Source: Pseudomonas benzenivorans | Lineage (GTDB): Bacteria; Pseudomonadota; Gammaproteobacteria; Pseudomonadales; Pseudomonadaceae | Assembly: GCF_033547155.1 (NCBI RefSeq) | Contig: NZ_CP137892.1 | Location: 930,001 to 994,000 of the forward strand | Length of the DNA: 64,000 nt | Reading direction: 5' to 3' | Shown: positions 1 to 10,911 of the stretch, piece after piece | How positions within the stretch are numbered: position 1 is the stretch's first letter | Layout: each line of letters starts with the position of its first letter | Made by a program: the position numbers and the translations under genes | The notes under the pieces: model-generated | Database searches by the model: none | Told to the model about the DNA's origin: nothing | What the model saw: the letters and a program-made list of their open reading frames with translations, nothing else

Positions 1-10
1 CCTCTTTCTT

Positions 11-35
11 GTTGTAAGCGCGGGTTTACCCGCGT
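11..35 (-). repeat. REP-like palindrome
   Basis: Read on the minus strand this is a 7-bp perfect inverted repeat (CGCGGGT / ACCCGCG, 2-nt loop) followed by CTTACA. It resembles the core of Pseudomonas REP elements, which have a GCGGG..CCCGC stem followed by a CCTACA-like tail. Only one copy was noticed in the window, so it could also be a simple hairpin in the gcvP downstream transcript. Confidence 0.4.
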
Positions 36-167
36 CGGATAGGGGCTTTCGTGCGGTTGTGCCGCAATGGGAATCGCTGGTGTGCAGGGTTGCCGCCGGT
101 AGGCAGCGACCGTTGCGGGGAGGCGCGGCGAGCACCCTGGGTTTGCCGACACAAGCGGCGCGCCGCA

Positions 168-249
168 CCCCCCGCAAGGGGGCTGACCGCCGTCACAGCG
201 GGCGGTCAGGTGCGGCCGCCGGGATGCCGGGGCATCCGTTCGGCCGCAC
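168..249 (-). other. tandem stem-loops 3' of gcvP
   Basis: Three GC-rich inverted repeats follow the gcvP stop codon. One at 211-249 has 9-bp outer arms (GTGCGGCCG / CGGCCGCAC) and 7-bp inner arms (GGATGCC / GGCATCC). One at 183-209 has 9-bp arms (CTGACCGCC / GGCGGTCAG). One at 169-182 has C5/G5 arms. None is followed by a U-run on the minus strand, so they look more like mRNA 3'-end or processing structures than an intrinsic terminator. In P. aeruginosa glyA2-sdaA-gcvT2 follow gcvP2; those would lie left of the window edge. Confidence 0.5.
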
Positions 250-254
250 TACTC

Positions 255-3116
<2,862 letters not shown>

Positions 3117-3126
3117 GCCGGCCACC

Positions 3127-3510
3127 TCAGGCGTCGTCGTTGGCTTTGAGCAGGCGGTCGTAGGCGGCCTGATCCAGCAGCTCGGCGACCGCGCCGGCAT
3201 TGGCCGGACGGAAGCGGAAGAACCAGCCCTTGCCCAGCGGGTCTTCGTTGACCAGTTCCGGGCTGCCTTCCAGCTCGGCGTTCACTTCGACGATCTCGCC
3301 TTCCAGCGGCATGGTGATGTTGCTGGCGGCCTTGACCGACTCCAGCACGGCCACTTCGGCGCCTGCGCTATAGGACTGTGCGTCCGGCAGCTGCACGAAT
3401 ACCACGTCACCCAGGGCTTCCTGGGCATAAGCGGTGATGCCAACGGTAACCAGGCCATCGGCTTCCTGACGCAGCCATTCGTGATCGACAGTAAAACGCA
3501 ACTCGCTCAT
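3127..3510 (-). CDS. gcvH: Glycine cleavage system H protein
   Basis: Lipoyl carrier of the glycine cleavage system, shuttling the aminomethyl group between the P, T and L proteins. It has 127 residues, typical for the family. The lipoylated lysine is Lys60 in [12 protein letters not shown]. It is the first gene of the minus-strand operon with gcvP. Its 5' side carries a sigma-54 type promoter (3605-3620) and palindromic upstream sites. In P. aeruginosa the gcvH2-P2 operon is activated by the sigma-54 regulator GcsR in response to glycine; the same control here is inferred from those sites. No gcsR gene lies in the window. Confidence 0.97.
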   Translation of the reverse strand: MSELRFTVDHEWLRQEADGLVTVGITAYAQEALGDVVFVQLPDAQSYSAGAEVAVLESVKAASNITMPLEGEIVEVNAELEGSPELVNEDPLGKGWFFRFRPANAGAVAELLDQAAYDRLLKANDDA

Positions 3511-3604
3511 GTGGACTCCTCAAGTAGTCAGACTCGCCCGGTTCTTGTTTGGGCGATGATCAAGGTGCTCGTGCCGGGCAGCGAGCGCTCTTGCGTGAAT
3601 AGTT

Positions 3605-3620
3605 AGCAAGGCCGATGCCA
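3605..3620 (-). promoter_or_regulatory. Sigma-54 (-24/-12) promoter of gcvH-gcvP
   Basis: The minus strand reads TGGCATCGGCCTTGCT, matching the RpoN consensus TGGCAC-N5-TTGCW at all positions but one, with invariant GG and GC at the correct spacing. It lies about 95 nt upstream of the gcvH ATG, giving a predicted leader of roughly 80-85 nt. The sequence match is direct; activity is inferred. Confidence 0.85.
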
Positions 3621-3685
3621 TGTTATTTTTTTATAATAAAATCAATAACTTACATGGACAGTTTAAGTTTGGTGGGTTGGGCCTT

Positions 3686-3701
3686 GTATCGATTTCGATA
3701 C
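3686..3701. promoter_or_regulatory. Perfect palindrome, candidate enhancer-binding site 1
   Basis: GTATCGATTTCGATAC is a 16-bp perfect inverted repeat with 7-bp arms. It sits about 70-80 bp upstream of the sigma-54 promoter for gcvH. Written as TGTATCG-N4-CGATACG it has the same architecture as the GcsR sites reported for P. aeruginosa gcvH2 (TGTAACG-N4-CGTTCCG). The assignment to GcsR is inference. Confidence 0.65.
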
Positions 3702-3776
3702 GATCGCCTGCGCAGCGACCCGGATAGCGAGGGAAAAGCCCCTGAATGTCGCGCTGTGACAGGTCGGCGTCGCTTT

Positions 3777-3812
3777 CGTGTCGTTTTCATTACGATGTAT
3801 CGAAATCGATAC
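3777..3812. promoter_or_regulatory. Second perfect palindrome plus adjacent degenerate copy
   Basis: Positions 3797-3812 read GTATCGAAATCGATAC, identical in both arms to the palindrome at 3686-3701, with centres 111 bp apart. Immediately beside it, 3777-3794 (CGTGTCG-N4-CATTACG) is a weaker version spaced about 19 bp centre to centre. Together they look like a tandem array of upstream activator sites for the sigma-54 promoter of gcvH. They might also affect the divergent gene at 4055. Confidence 0.6.
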
Positions 3813-3868
3813 GGATGTGATGACCAGGCTTCCGAGCGCTGGCTGGCGGCCAGGCGCCCCGGGGGCTA

Positions 3869-3886
3869 GGGGCATTCAGCCGTTCG
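3869..3886 (+). repeat. 18-bp direct repeat, copy 1
   Basis: GGGGCATTCAGCCGTTCG, matching 16 of 18 bases with the copy at 3938-3955 in the same orientation, 69 bp apart. It lies upstream of the DUF1302 gene. It is a candidate operator for the LAL regulator encoded at 7379; MalT-type regulators bind asymmetric directly repeated sites. This is inference from position only. Confidence 0.55.
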
Positions 3887-3937
3887 ATAGTGGTGCATCG
3901 AGCCCGCCCATGGAGGACGGGAAAGCGCCGCGCCAGA

Positions 3938-3955
3938 GGGGGATTCAGCCTTTCG
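3938..3955 (+). repeat. 18-bp direct repeat, copy 2, abutting a TTGACA
   Basis: GGGGGATTCAGCCTTTCG, the second copy of the repeat at 3869-3886. It ends one base before TTGACA (3957-3962), a perfect -35 hexamer. No convincing -10 was found at 16-18 bp spacing, as expected for an activator-dependent promoter. It precedes the DUF1302 start by about 100 nt. Confidence 0.55.
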
Positions 3956-4054
3956 GTTGACAGGGCGAATACCACTTTCGGGCGCTTATCCGCCTGGGGG
4001 CGACTGGTTAGCGTTGGGGCCTCGACACGCAACCATGCTTTCCAGGAGAGCCGC

Positions 4055-5824
4055 ATGACAACAAGAACAAGACATGCCGTGTTCCAGCCCTGTGCGTTGG
4101 CCGCCGCCATAGCCCTGGGCGGTATCGCCCCGGTCCAGGCGATCGACTTCAGCCTCGGCGACGTGGAGGGGCAGTTCGACTCCTCGTTGTCCGTGGGCGC
4201 CAGCTGGGCGGTGCGCGGCGCCGACCCGGACTTCGTCTCCACCGCCAGCGGCGGCTCGGCCTCCTCGCGCACCTCGGACGACGGCCGCCTGAACTTCAAG
4301 AAGGGCGAGACCTTCTCGAAGATCTTCAAGGGCATCCACGACCTGGAGCTGAGATACGGCGACAGCGGTGCCTTCATCCGCGGCAAGTACTGGTACGACT
4401 TCGAGACCAAGGACGAGCACCGGCTGTTCTACGACATCGAGGACCACAACCGCAAACAGGCGGCGCAGTCCTCGGGGGCGGAGATACTCGACGCCTTCCT
4501 CTACCACAACTACAGCCTCGCCGGCCTGCCGGGCAGCGTGCGGGTCGGCAAGCAGGTGGTCAGCTGGGGCGAGAGCACCTTCATCCAGAACTCGATCAAC
4601 TCGATCAACCCGATCGACGCCGCCGCCTTCCGCCGCCCCGGCGCGGAGATCAAGGAGGGCCTGATCCCGGTCAACATGCTCTATCTGTCGCAGAGCCTGA
4701 GCGATTCGCTGAGCCTGGAGGCCTTCTACCAGCTGGAGTGGGACCAGACGGTGGCGGACAACTGCGGCACCTTCTTCTCCACCGCCGACGTGGTCGCCGA
4801 TGGCTGCGAGGACCGCCTGGTGGTGTTCGGCCCGGACCTGCCGCCGGGCGAGTCGAACAACAGCTTCGCCCCCGGGGAGAACCTCTACATCCCCCGCGCC
4901 GGCGACCGCGACGCCCGCGACAGCGGCCAGTACGGGGTGGCCCTGCGCTGGTTCGCCGAGGCGCTGAACGACACCGAGTTCGGCTTCTATGCCATGAACT
5001 ACCACAGCCGCAACCCGGTGTTCAGCACCATCCGCACCACCACGCCGTCGGCGGCCTTCATCCCCGGTGCGCCGAACGCCCGCTACTTCATCGAGTATCC
5101 CGAGGACATCCGCCTCTACGGCCTGAGCTTCCAGACCAACGTCGGCGGCACCGCGCTGTCCGGCGAGCTCAGCTACCGGCCGAACATGCCGCTGCAGATC
5201 AACTCCACCGACCTGTCCTTCGCCGCCCTCGGCCTGCCGGTCGCGCCGGTGTTCACCAGCGGCCACGCGCAGAACCGCGCCGGCGCCGATATCCACGGCT
5301 ACGAGCGCCGTGGCGTGACCCAGGCCCAGCTCACCGCGGTGCAGTTCATCGACCGGGTGCTCGGTGCCAGCCGCCTGACCCTGCTCGGCGAGGTCGGCTA
5401 CAACCACATCAACGGCATCGACGAGGACGTCGGCGAGCTGCGCTTCGGCCGCGACCCCATCTTCGGCGCCGGCGAGTTCGTCGCCCCGGGCGTCTGCGCG
5501 CTGTTCAACGCGGCCAACCCGGACGAGTGCCAGGGCGACGGCTTCTTCACCCGCAACTCCTGGGGCTACCGCCTGCGCGCCAGCGCCGAGTACGCCAACG
5601 TCTTCGCCGGCATCAACCTGACCCCGAGCATCGCCTGGTCCCATGACGTCGACGGCGTTGGTCCGAACTTCAACGAGGGCAGCAAGGCCGTCAGCCTCGG
5701 CCTCGGCGCCGACTACCAGAACACCTACACCGCCAGCCTCAGCTACACCGACTTCTTCGGCGGCGAGTACAACACCGTCACCGACCGCGACTTCGTCGCG
5801 CTGAGCTTCGGTGTGAACTTCTGA
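4055..5824 (+). CDS. DUF1302 family outer-membrane protein
   Basis: 589-residue secreted protein of the DUF1302 family, predicted beta-barrel outer-membrane proteins found in Pseudomonas operons for uptake or breakdown of hydrophobic substrates such as fatty acids, sterols or alcohols. A signal peptide covers about the first 29 residues (MTTRTRHAVF..., ending APVQA), and the rest shows alternating polar/aromatic strands with a C-terminal strand ending in phenylalanine (SFGVNF), typical of barrels. The ATG at 4055 is chosen because AGGAG lies 5-10 nt upstream and the signal peptide starts there. It is followed by the DUF1329 gene after 28 nt, as in PAO1 PA3923-PA3922 (from memory). The substrate is unknown. 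Confidence 0.85.
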   Translation: MTTRTRHAVFQPCALAAAIALGGIAPVQAIDFSLGDVEGQFDSSLSVGASWAVRGADPDFVSTASGGSASSRTSDDGRLNFKKGETFSKIFKGIHDLELRYGDSGAFIRGKYWYDFETKDEHRLFYDIEDHNRKQAAQSSGAEILDAFLYHNYSLAGLPGSVRVGKQVVSWGESTFIQNSINSINPIDAAAFRRPGAEIKEGLIPVNMLYLSQSLSDSLSLEAFYQLEWDQTVADNCGTFFSTADVVADGCEDRLVVFGPDLPPGESNNSFAPGENLYIPRAGDRDARDSGQYGVALRWFAEALNDTEFGFYAMNYHSRNPVFSTIRTTTPSAAFIPGAPNARYFIEYPEDIRLYGLSFQTNVGGTALSGELSYRPNMPLQINSTDLSFAALGLPVAPVFTSGHAQNRAGADIHGYERRGVTQAQLTAVQFIDRVLGASRLTLLGEVGYNHINGIDEDVGELRFGRDPIFGAGEFVAPGVCALFNAANPDECQGDGFFTRNSWGYRLRASAEYANVFAGINLTPSIAWSHDVDGVGPNFNEGSKAVSLGLGADYQNTYTASLSYTDFFGGEYNTVTDRDFVALSFGVNF

Positions 5825-5852
5825 TCAACGACGCGCAAAGGATCCCCACACG

Positions 5853-7223
5853 ATGAAAAGCACAAGAATCCTGCACACCGGCGTCCTGGCCCTGAGCCTG
5901 CTGGCCGGCAGCGTGATGGCCGCGGTCTCCGAGCAGGAGGCGGCGCAACTGGGCAGCAGCCTGACCCCGCTGGGCGCACAGATGGCCGGCAATGCCGACG
6001 GCAGCATCCCGGCCTGGAGCGGCGGCCTGCCGGCCGACGCGGCCAGGGTCGACGCCAAGGGCTTTCTCGCCGACCCCTTCGCTGCCGAGCAGCCGCTGTT
6101 CACCATCGACGCGAACAACGCCGAGCAGTACCGGGACAAGCTGTCCGCCGGCCAGCTGGCGATGCTCAAGCGCTACCCGGACAGCTACCGCATCCCGGTC
6201 TACCCGACCCATCGCACCGCGGCGGTGCCCGAGGCGATCTACGCCGCGGCCAGGCGCAGCGCGCTGAACACCACCGCGGTGGACGGCGGCAACGGCCTGC
6301 AGAACTTCGCCGACAGCCGCTACTACGCCTTCCCCATCCCCAAGAGCGGGGTCGAGGTGGTGTGGAACCACATCACCCGCTACCGCGGCGGCAACGTGCG
6401 CCGCCTGATCACCCAGGCGACGCCGCAGACCAACGGCTCCTACAGCCTGGTGAAGTTCGAGGACGAGGTGGCCTTTCCCGCCGACATGCCCGACATAGAC
6501 CCGGCCAAGGCCGGCAACATCCTGCTTTACTTCAAGCAACGGGTTACCGCACCCGCGCGCCTGGCCGGCAACGTGCTGCTGGTCCACGAGACCATCGACC
6601 AGGTCAAGGAGCCGCGCCTGGCGTGGATCTACAACGCCGGCCAGCGCCGCGTGCGCCGCGCCCCGCAGGTGGCCTACGACGGTCCCGGCACCGCCTCCGA
6701 CGGCATGCGCACCGCGGACAACTTCGACCTGTTCTCCGGCGCCCCGGACCGCTACGACTGGAAGCTGATCGGCAAGAAGGAGATGTACATCCCCTACAAC
6801 AGCTACCGGCTCGACTCGCCGGCGCTGAGCTACGACGAGGTGATCAAGGCCGGGCACATCAACCAGGACCTGACCCGCTACGAGCTGCACCGGGTCTGGG
6901 AGGTGGAGGCGACCCTGAAGTCCGGCGAGCGGCACATCTACGCCAAGCGCCACCTGTACTTCGACGAGGACAGCTGGCAGCTGGCCCTGGTCGATCACTA
7001 CGACGGTCGCGGCCAGCTGTGGCGGGTGGCCGAGGGCCATGCCCAGCAGTACTTCAACCACAAGGTGCCGAGCTACACCCTGGAGGCGCTGTACGACCTG
7101 ATCGCCGGGCGCTACCTGGCCCTGGGCATGAAGAACGAGGAGAAGTCGGCCTACGACTTCGGCTTCGATGCCAGCGCCGCCGACTACACGCCGGCGGCGC
7201 TGAGAACCTCCGGGGTGCGTTGA
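5853..7223 (+). CDS. DUF1329 family periplasmic / outer-membrane lipoprotein-fold protein
   Basis: 456-residue exported protein of the DUF1329 family, whose members adopt a LolA/LolB-like fold and are nearly always encoded next to DUF1302 proteins. The signal peptide is about residues 1-23 (MKSTRILHTG... SVMA). The body is rich in aromatic residues and arginine, with long runs such as DLFSGAPDRYDWKLIGKKEM that are typical of the family. An AAGGA ribosome-binding site precedes the ATG. It probably works with the upstream barrel to move or sense a hydrophobic compound across the outer membrane; this is inferred from family context. A rho-independent terminator follows at 7254-7281, separating it from the regulator gene. 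Confidence 0.85.
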   Translation: MKSTRILHTGVLALSLLAGSVMAAVSEQEAAQLGSSLTPLGAQMAGNADGSIPAWSGGLPADAARVDAKGFLADPFAAEQPLFTIDANNAEQYRDKLSAGQLAMLKRYPDSYRIPVYPTHRTAAVPEAIYAAARRSALNTTAVDGGNGLQNFADSRYYAFPIPKSGVEVVWNHITRYRGGNVRRLITQATPQTNGSYSLVKFEDEVAFPADMPDIDPAKAGNILLYFKQRVTAPARLAGNVLLVHETIDQVKEPRLAWIYNAGQRRVRRAPQVAYDGPGTASDGMRTADNFDLFSGAPDRYDWKLIGKKEMYIPYNSYRLDSPALSYDEVIKAGHINQDLTRYELHRVWEVEATLKSGERHIYAKRHLYFDEDSWQLALVDHYDGRGQLWRVAEGHAQQYFNHKVPSYTLEALYDLIAGRYLALGMKNEEKSAYDFGFDASAADYTPAALRTSGVR

Positions 7224-7253
7224 GGCACCGATGGTTCGACGACGCCATGATTC

Positions 7254-7281
7254 GGCGGCCTGCGGGCCGCCTTCTTTATTT
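7254..7281 (+). terminator. Rho-independent terminator after DUF1329 gene
   Basis: GGCGGCC / GGCCGCC arms with a 4-nt loop, followed by TTCTTTATTT. Confidence 0.85.
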
Positions 7282-7378
7282 GCGACCATCAGGGAGGCTG
7301 ATACAGCTGTCGTGGCGGGGCGCCGGCGGCTAGCCTCGAAGCAACCGGGTCGCCCGATAACAACCAGCAACGACCGCC

Positions 7379-9907
7379 ATGACCGCCCACGCCCCAGCGT
7401 CCGTCACGCCCCTCGTCCCGTCGTCCTGCGCCCGCGCCACGCCGCCGCGCCAGCCTCCCGGGCATATCCGGCGCGCGCCGTTGCAGCGGCGCCTGTTGCA
7501 GCAGGACTGCCGTCTGCGCCTGCTGGTCGGCCCGGCCGGTTTCGGCAAGTCGGTGTTGCTCGCCGACTGCGCCCGGGCCGCGCCTGCCGGTTGCACCGCG
7601 CTGTGGCTCAGTTGCGCCGGCCAGCCCTGGTCGCCGGCCACGCTCTGCGCGCAGCTGGCGCTCGCCCTGGGCTATCCGCCGGGCGGCGAGGCGCAGCTGC
7701 TGGCATGCCTGGAGCACGAGCCGCGGCATCTGTGGCTGTTTCTCGACGACTACCCGCGCGCGCCGGACGCCGCCCTGGACGCCTGTCTCGAGCGCCTGCT
7801 CGGCGCGGCCGCGGACGGCATCCGCTGGTGGCTGGGCAGCCGGCGGCGGCCGACCTGCAACCTGCCGCGCCTGCTGCTCGAAGGCGAGCTGCTCGAGCTG
7901 AGCGCCGCGGACCTGTGTTTCTCCGGCGAAGAGGTCGGTGCCTGGCTGCGGCAAGTCGCGGCCACCCGGCTGGCCTGGGCCGACAGCCTCCTGGCGCAGA
8001 GCCGCGGCTGGCCGGCGGCGTTGCGTCTGTGCCTGCTCGCCGCCCAGGGTGAGCCCGGCGTGCTCGTGCCGGAGCATGACGGCCTGCTGCGCGAGTACAT
8101 CGAGCACGAGGTGTTGCACGGGCTGCCCCGCGAGCTGGAGCAGGCGCTCGGGCGCTTGGCGCAGATTCCCCGTTTCAACGCCGAGCTGTGCGAGCACCTG
8201 CTCGGGGTTGGCGAGGGCGCCGACTGGTTGCAGGCGTTGCGCGCCCGTGGCCTGTTCATCGATGAGCTGGAAGGGCAGGCCGGCTGGTACGAGGTGTTTG
8301 CGCCCATGGCCGCGCTGCTGCAGCAGCGGGCCAAGGGCGGGTCCTGCGCCCGCCTGCACCTGCAGGCCAGCCAGTGGTTCGCCGCGTGCGGCGATACCCG
8401 CTCGGCGGTGGAGCATGCGCTCAAGGGCGGGCAGCCGGAGGTGGCGGCGAGTTTTCTCGAACGCTTCACCGAGGAGCAGGTGCTGCAGGGCCAGGACCTG
8501 GCGTTGATCCTGCGCTGGCGCGGCGAGCTGCCGGAGAGCCTGCTGCTGAGTACGCCGCGCCTGATCCTGCTCAACGCCTGGGTGCTGCTGCTGGTCGGCC
8601 GTCTGGACGAGGCCCAGGCCTGCGCCGATCAGCTGGCGCGCTTCCAGCCCAGGGCCGATGGCGAGCGCACGGTGGAGCTGTTCGCCCAGTGGCAGGCGCT
8701 CAGCGGCATCCTCGCCTTCGGCCGCGGCTGTGCCGAGCAGGCCCGCCGGCACCTGGCCGAGGCCCTGGCGCGACTGCCGGAACAGGCCTGGGCGCAGAGC
8801 CTGCTGTGTCGCTCGGCGCTGACCCAGATGGCCATCGGCGAGGGGCGCCTGGAGCAGGCCCAGCGTCTGGGCTACGAGGCCCTGAAGCAGGCGCGGCGTT
8901 GCGGCAGCGCGGTGTTCGAGGCGCTGCTGGAGCTGGATCACGGTCTGCTGCTGGAGTCGCGGGGCGAGTTCGCCCGCGCCCAGGCCCTGCTGCAGCGGGT
9001 GTACGAACAGCTGGAGGCACAGCCGGCGCGGTCGAGCCCGGTGCGCGGGCGGATGCTGTTGCGTCTGGGCCGCCTGGCCCTGCGTCAGGGCCAGCTGGAA
9101 CAGGCCGCCGACCAGTTGCAGACGGGGCTCGACGAGGCGCTGCGGCATGAGGATCCCGGCGCCTTCCACGGGTTTCTCGGCCTGGCCGAACTGGCGGCGC
9201 GCCAGCGCGATATCCCCGGGGCCTTCGCCCATCTGGCCGAGGCCGAGCGGCTGATGCAACGCCAGCGGGTGGCCGATACCCTCTACCGCGGCGTGCTGCT
9301 GCTGGCCAGCAGCCGTCTGTGGCTGTGGCAGGGACATCGCCCGCGAGCCCGCGAGGCCCTGAGCCGGGTACTCGAGCATGGCCAGCGGCATCGCGCGTTG
9401 CTGCCGCCGGCCACCTTCCCCGAGCTGCTGCCGCGTCTGCGCCAACTGCTGCTGCGCGTCGAGCTGGAACAGGGCGCGGACGTACGCCAGTCCCTGCGCG
9501 TCCAGCTCGACCAGGCCCTGGCCGAGGGCCGTCAGGCGCTCGCCGGCGAGCTCTGGCTGAGCCTGGCCGAGGCCTGCGCGGCGGCGGGGGACGCGCCGGC
9601 GGCGGCCCAGGCGCGGCAGGCGGGCCAAGCCCTGCGCCAGCGCCTGAATTACCGGTGCCTGTGGTTCGAGGCGGACGAGGGGCCGGCCGGCAGCGCCGCG
9701 AACGGCGACGGGCCGACGCCCTTGAGCGGCCGCGAAGTGACGGTGCTGCGGCTGATTGCCCAGGGCTGCTCCAACCAGGAAGTCGCCGAGCAGCTGTATA
9801 TCTCCCTGCACACGGTCAAGACCCACGCCCGGCGCATCAACGGCAAGCTCGGCGTGACCCGGCGCACCCAGGCGGTGGCGCGGGCCAAGGCCCTGGGGCT
9901 GCTGTAG
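7379..9907 (+). CDS. MalT-like (LAL) LuxR-family transcriptional regulator
   Basis: 842-residue regulator of the large ATP-binding LuxR (LAL/MalT) type. A Walker A motif GPAGFGKS lies at residues 51-58, followed by a STAND-type NTPase region with Walker B-like LWLFLDDYP near residue 120. The middle (about 330-750) is a long alpha-helical repeat region with TPR character. The C terminus (about 781-842) is a LuxR/GerE helix-turn-helix with LSGREVTVLRL and YISLHTVKTHARRI. It lies directly after the DUF1302-DUF1329 pair, like PA3921 next to PA3922-3923, so it is probably their activator responding to a metabolite. The start is uncertain: no good ribosome-binding site precedes the ATG. It ends 12 nt from the convergent SirB1-type gene. 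Confidence 0.88.
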   Translation: MTAHAPASVTPLVPSSCARATPPRQPPGHIRRAPLQRRLLQQDCRLRLLVGPAGFGKSVLLADCARAAPAGCTALWLSCAGQPWSPATLCAQLALALGYPPGGEAQLLACLEHEPRHLWLFLDDYPRAPDAALDACLERLLGAAADGIRWWLGSRRRPTCNLPRLLLEGELLELSAADLCFSGEEVGAWLRQVAATRLAWADSLLAQSRGWPAALRLCLLAAQGEPGVLVPEHDGLLREYIEHEVLHGLPRELEQALGRLAQIPRFNAELCEHLLGVGEGADWLQALRARGLFIDELEGQAGWYEVFAPMAALLQQRAKGGSCARLHLQASQWFAACGDTRSAVEHALKGGQPEVAASFLERFTEEQVLQGQDLALILRWRGELPESLLLSTPRLILLNAWVLLLVGRLDEAQACADQLARFQPRADGERTVELFAQWQALSGILAFGRGCAEQARRHLAEALARLPEQAWAQSLLCRSALTQMAIGEGRLEQAQRLGYEALKQARRCGSAVFEALLELDHGLLLESRGEFARAQALLQRVYEQLEAQPARSSPVRGRMLLRLGRLALRQGQLEQAADQLQTGLDEALRHEDPGAFHGFLGLAELAARQRDIPGAFAHLAEAERLMQRQRVADTLYRGVLLLASSRLWLWQGHRPRAREALSRVLEHGQRHRALLPPATFPELLPRLRQLLLRVELEQGADVRQSLRVQLDQALAEGRQALAGELWLSLAEACAAAGDAPAAAQARQAGQALRQRLNYRCLWFEADEGPAGSAANGDGPTPLSGREVTVLRLIAQGCSNQEVAEQLYISLHTVKTHARRINGKLGVTRRTQAVARAKALGLL

Positions 9908-9919
9908 GCGCTCGCCGGC

Positions 9920-10723
9920 CTAGTGCAGCGCCGGGCTGGCGTGCAGCCGCCGCAGGCGCTCGCCGAGCTGCAGACGCTGCGCCGCATCGTCACACAGCAG
10001 CAGGGCGCGCTGCAGGTCGAAGCGCTCGGCCTGGGGGCAATCCAGTTGGTGATAGAGGTCGGCACGGGCCAGGTGGTCGGCGAGGGTCTGGGGACCCAGT
10101 TGCAGCACCCGTTCGGCATCTTTCAGCGCGGCCAGGGCGTTCTGGGCCTGCAGGTGCAATTGGCGCAGGTTGCGCGACAGGCGCTGGAGCATCGCGCGGG
10201 CATCGCAGGCCAGCAGGTGGCCGGCGTTCAGGTCGATGTGGGGGCCGAACTGGCGCAGCAGCAGTTCGCGGCAGTCGCGGGTATAGAGGCGGCGGCCGCC
10301 GCAGGGGTCGAGCAGGTGATCGGCCCCCGGCACGCGCAGCAGGAAGTGTCCGGGGAAGTTCACCCCCTGCAGGGGGATACCCAGGCGCCGTGCCAGCTCC
10401 AGGGCGATCAGTGCCAGCGACAGGGGCTGGCCGCGGCGGCGCTGCAATACCTGATGCAGCAGGGCGGCCCGGGGTGCGGGCGGGTTGTCCTCGTCCTCGT
10501 GAAAGTCCAGTTCGCTCAGGCGCCGCAGCAAGGGTTGCGCCAGTTCCCGCGGCGGCAGGTTGGGCAGGCCGGCGTCGACCTGTTGTTGCAGGGCATGCAA
10601 GGCGCGCAATGCGGCCTCGGGAGACAGGGTCGGGTCGTGTTCGGCGGCTATCCACAGCGCCGCCTCGAACAGGGCCGGCGGTTCGTGGTCGAGGCAGGCA
10701 AGGCAGGATAGGCGCGGGTCCAT
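9920..10723 (-). CDS. SirB1-type transglutaminase-like / tetratricopeptide protein
   Basis: 267-residue protein of the SirB1 family (transglutaminase-like N-terminal domain plus C-terminal TPR-like helices). Recognisable parts are LHQVLQRRRGQPLSLALIAL and the GVNFPGHFLLRVP motif, then LLDPCGGRRLY; the conserved Asn, His and Asp pattern of the family is present. The C-terminal part (from about residue 190) is helical with repeats. Function is unknown; the family is widespread in proteobacteria as a single-copy cytosolic protein. The start is the ATG at 10723, preceded by GGAGGAGACC. It is convergent with the LAL regulator and divergent from the leucine dehydrogenase gene. Confidence 0.8.
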   Translation of the reverse strand: MDPRLSCLACLDHEPPALFEAALWIAAEHDPTLSPEAALRALHALQQQVDAGLPNLPPRELAQPLLRRLSELDFHEDEDNPPAPRAALLHQVLQRRRGQPLSLALIALELARRLGIPLQGVNFPGHFLLRVPGADHLLDPCGGRRLYTRDCRELLLRQFGPHIDLNAGHLLACDARAMLQRLSRNLRQLHLQAQNALAALKDAERVLQLGPQTLADHLARADLYHQLDCPQAERFDLQRALLLCDDAAQRLQLGERLRRLHASPALH

Positions 10724-10911
10724 GGTCTCCTCCACTGATGACTGCTTTGTAGCCGGCCGCTGCCGTGGCGTCCAGCCCGGGGCGACGGGCTTATGTCGGC
10801 TGTGTCCGGCAGCGTCGGGGAGCACGCCTATACTGGCGTTAACGATGAGAGTCGGTGGCGCCGACAGGCCGCTTCAGCGCCGCGTCGGCCCCGCAGCCAA
10901 GGAGCCACAGC

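Larger units (their letters stand above)
3511..4054. other. Divergent control region gcvH / DUF1302 gene
   Basis: A 544-bp gene-free stretch between divergent genes. It holds the sigma-54 promoter, two perfect palindromes with a degenerate third, and two copies of an 18-bp direct repeat, each listed separately. It includes an AT-rich tract around 3621-3655 just upstream of the -24 element, plausibly a bend site. The short open frames inside it have no ribosome-binding site or recognisable protein. Confidence 0.75.

Noticed and set aside
3615..3875. Short overlapping open frames on both strands between gcvH and the DUF1302 gene
   Set aside because: No ribosome-binding site and no protein-like sequence; they cross the palindromes and sigma-54 region.
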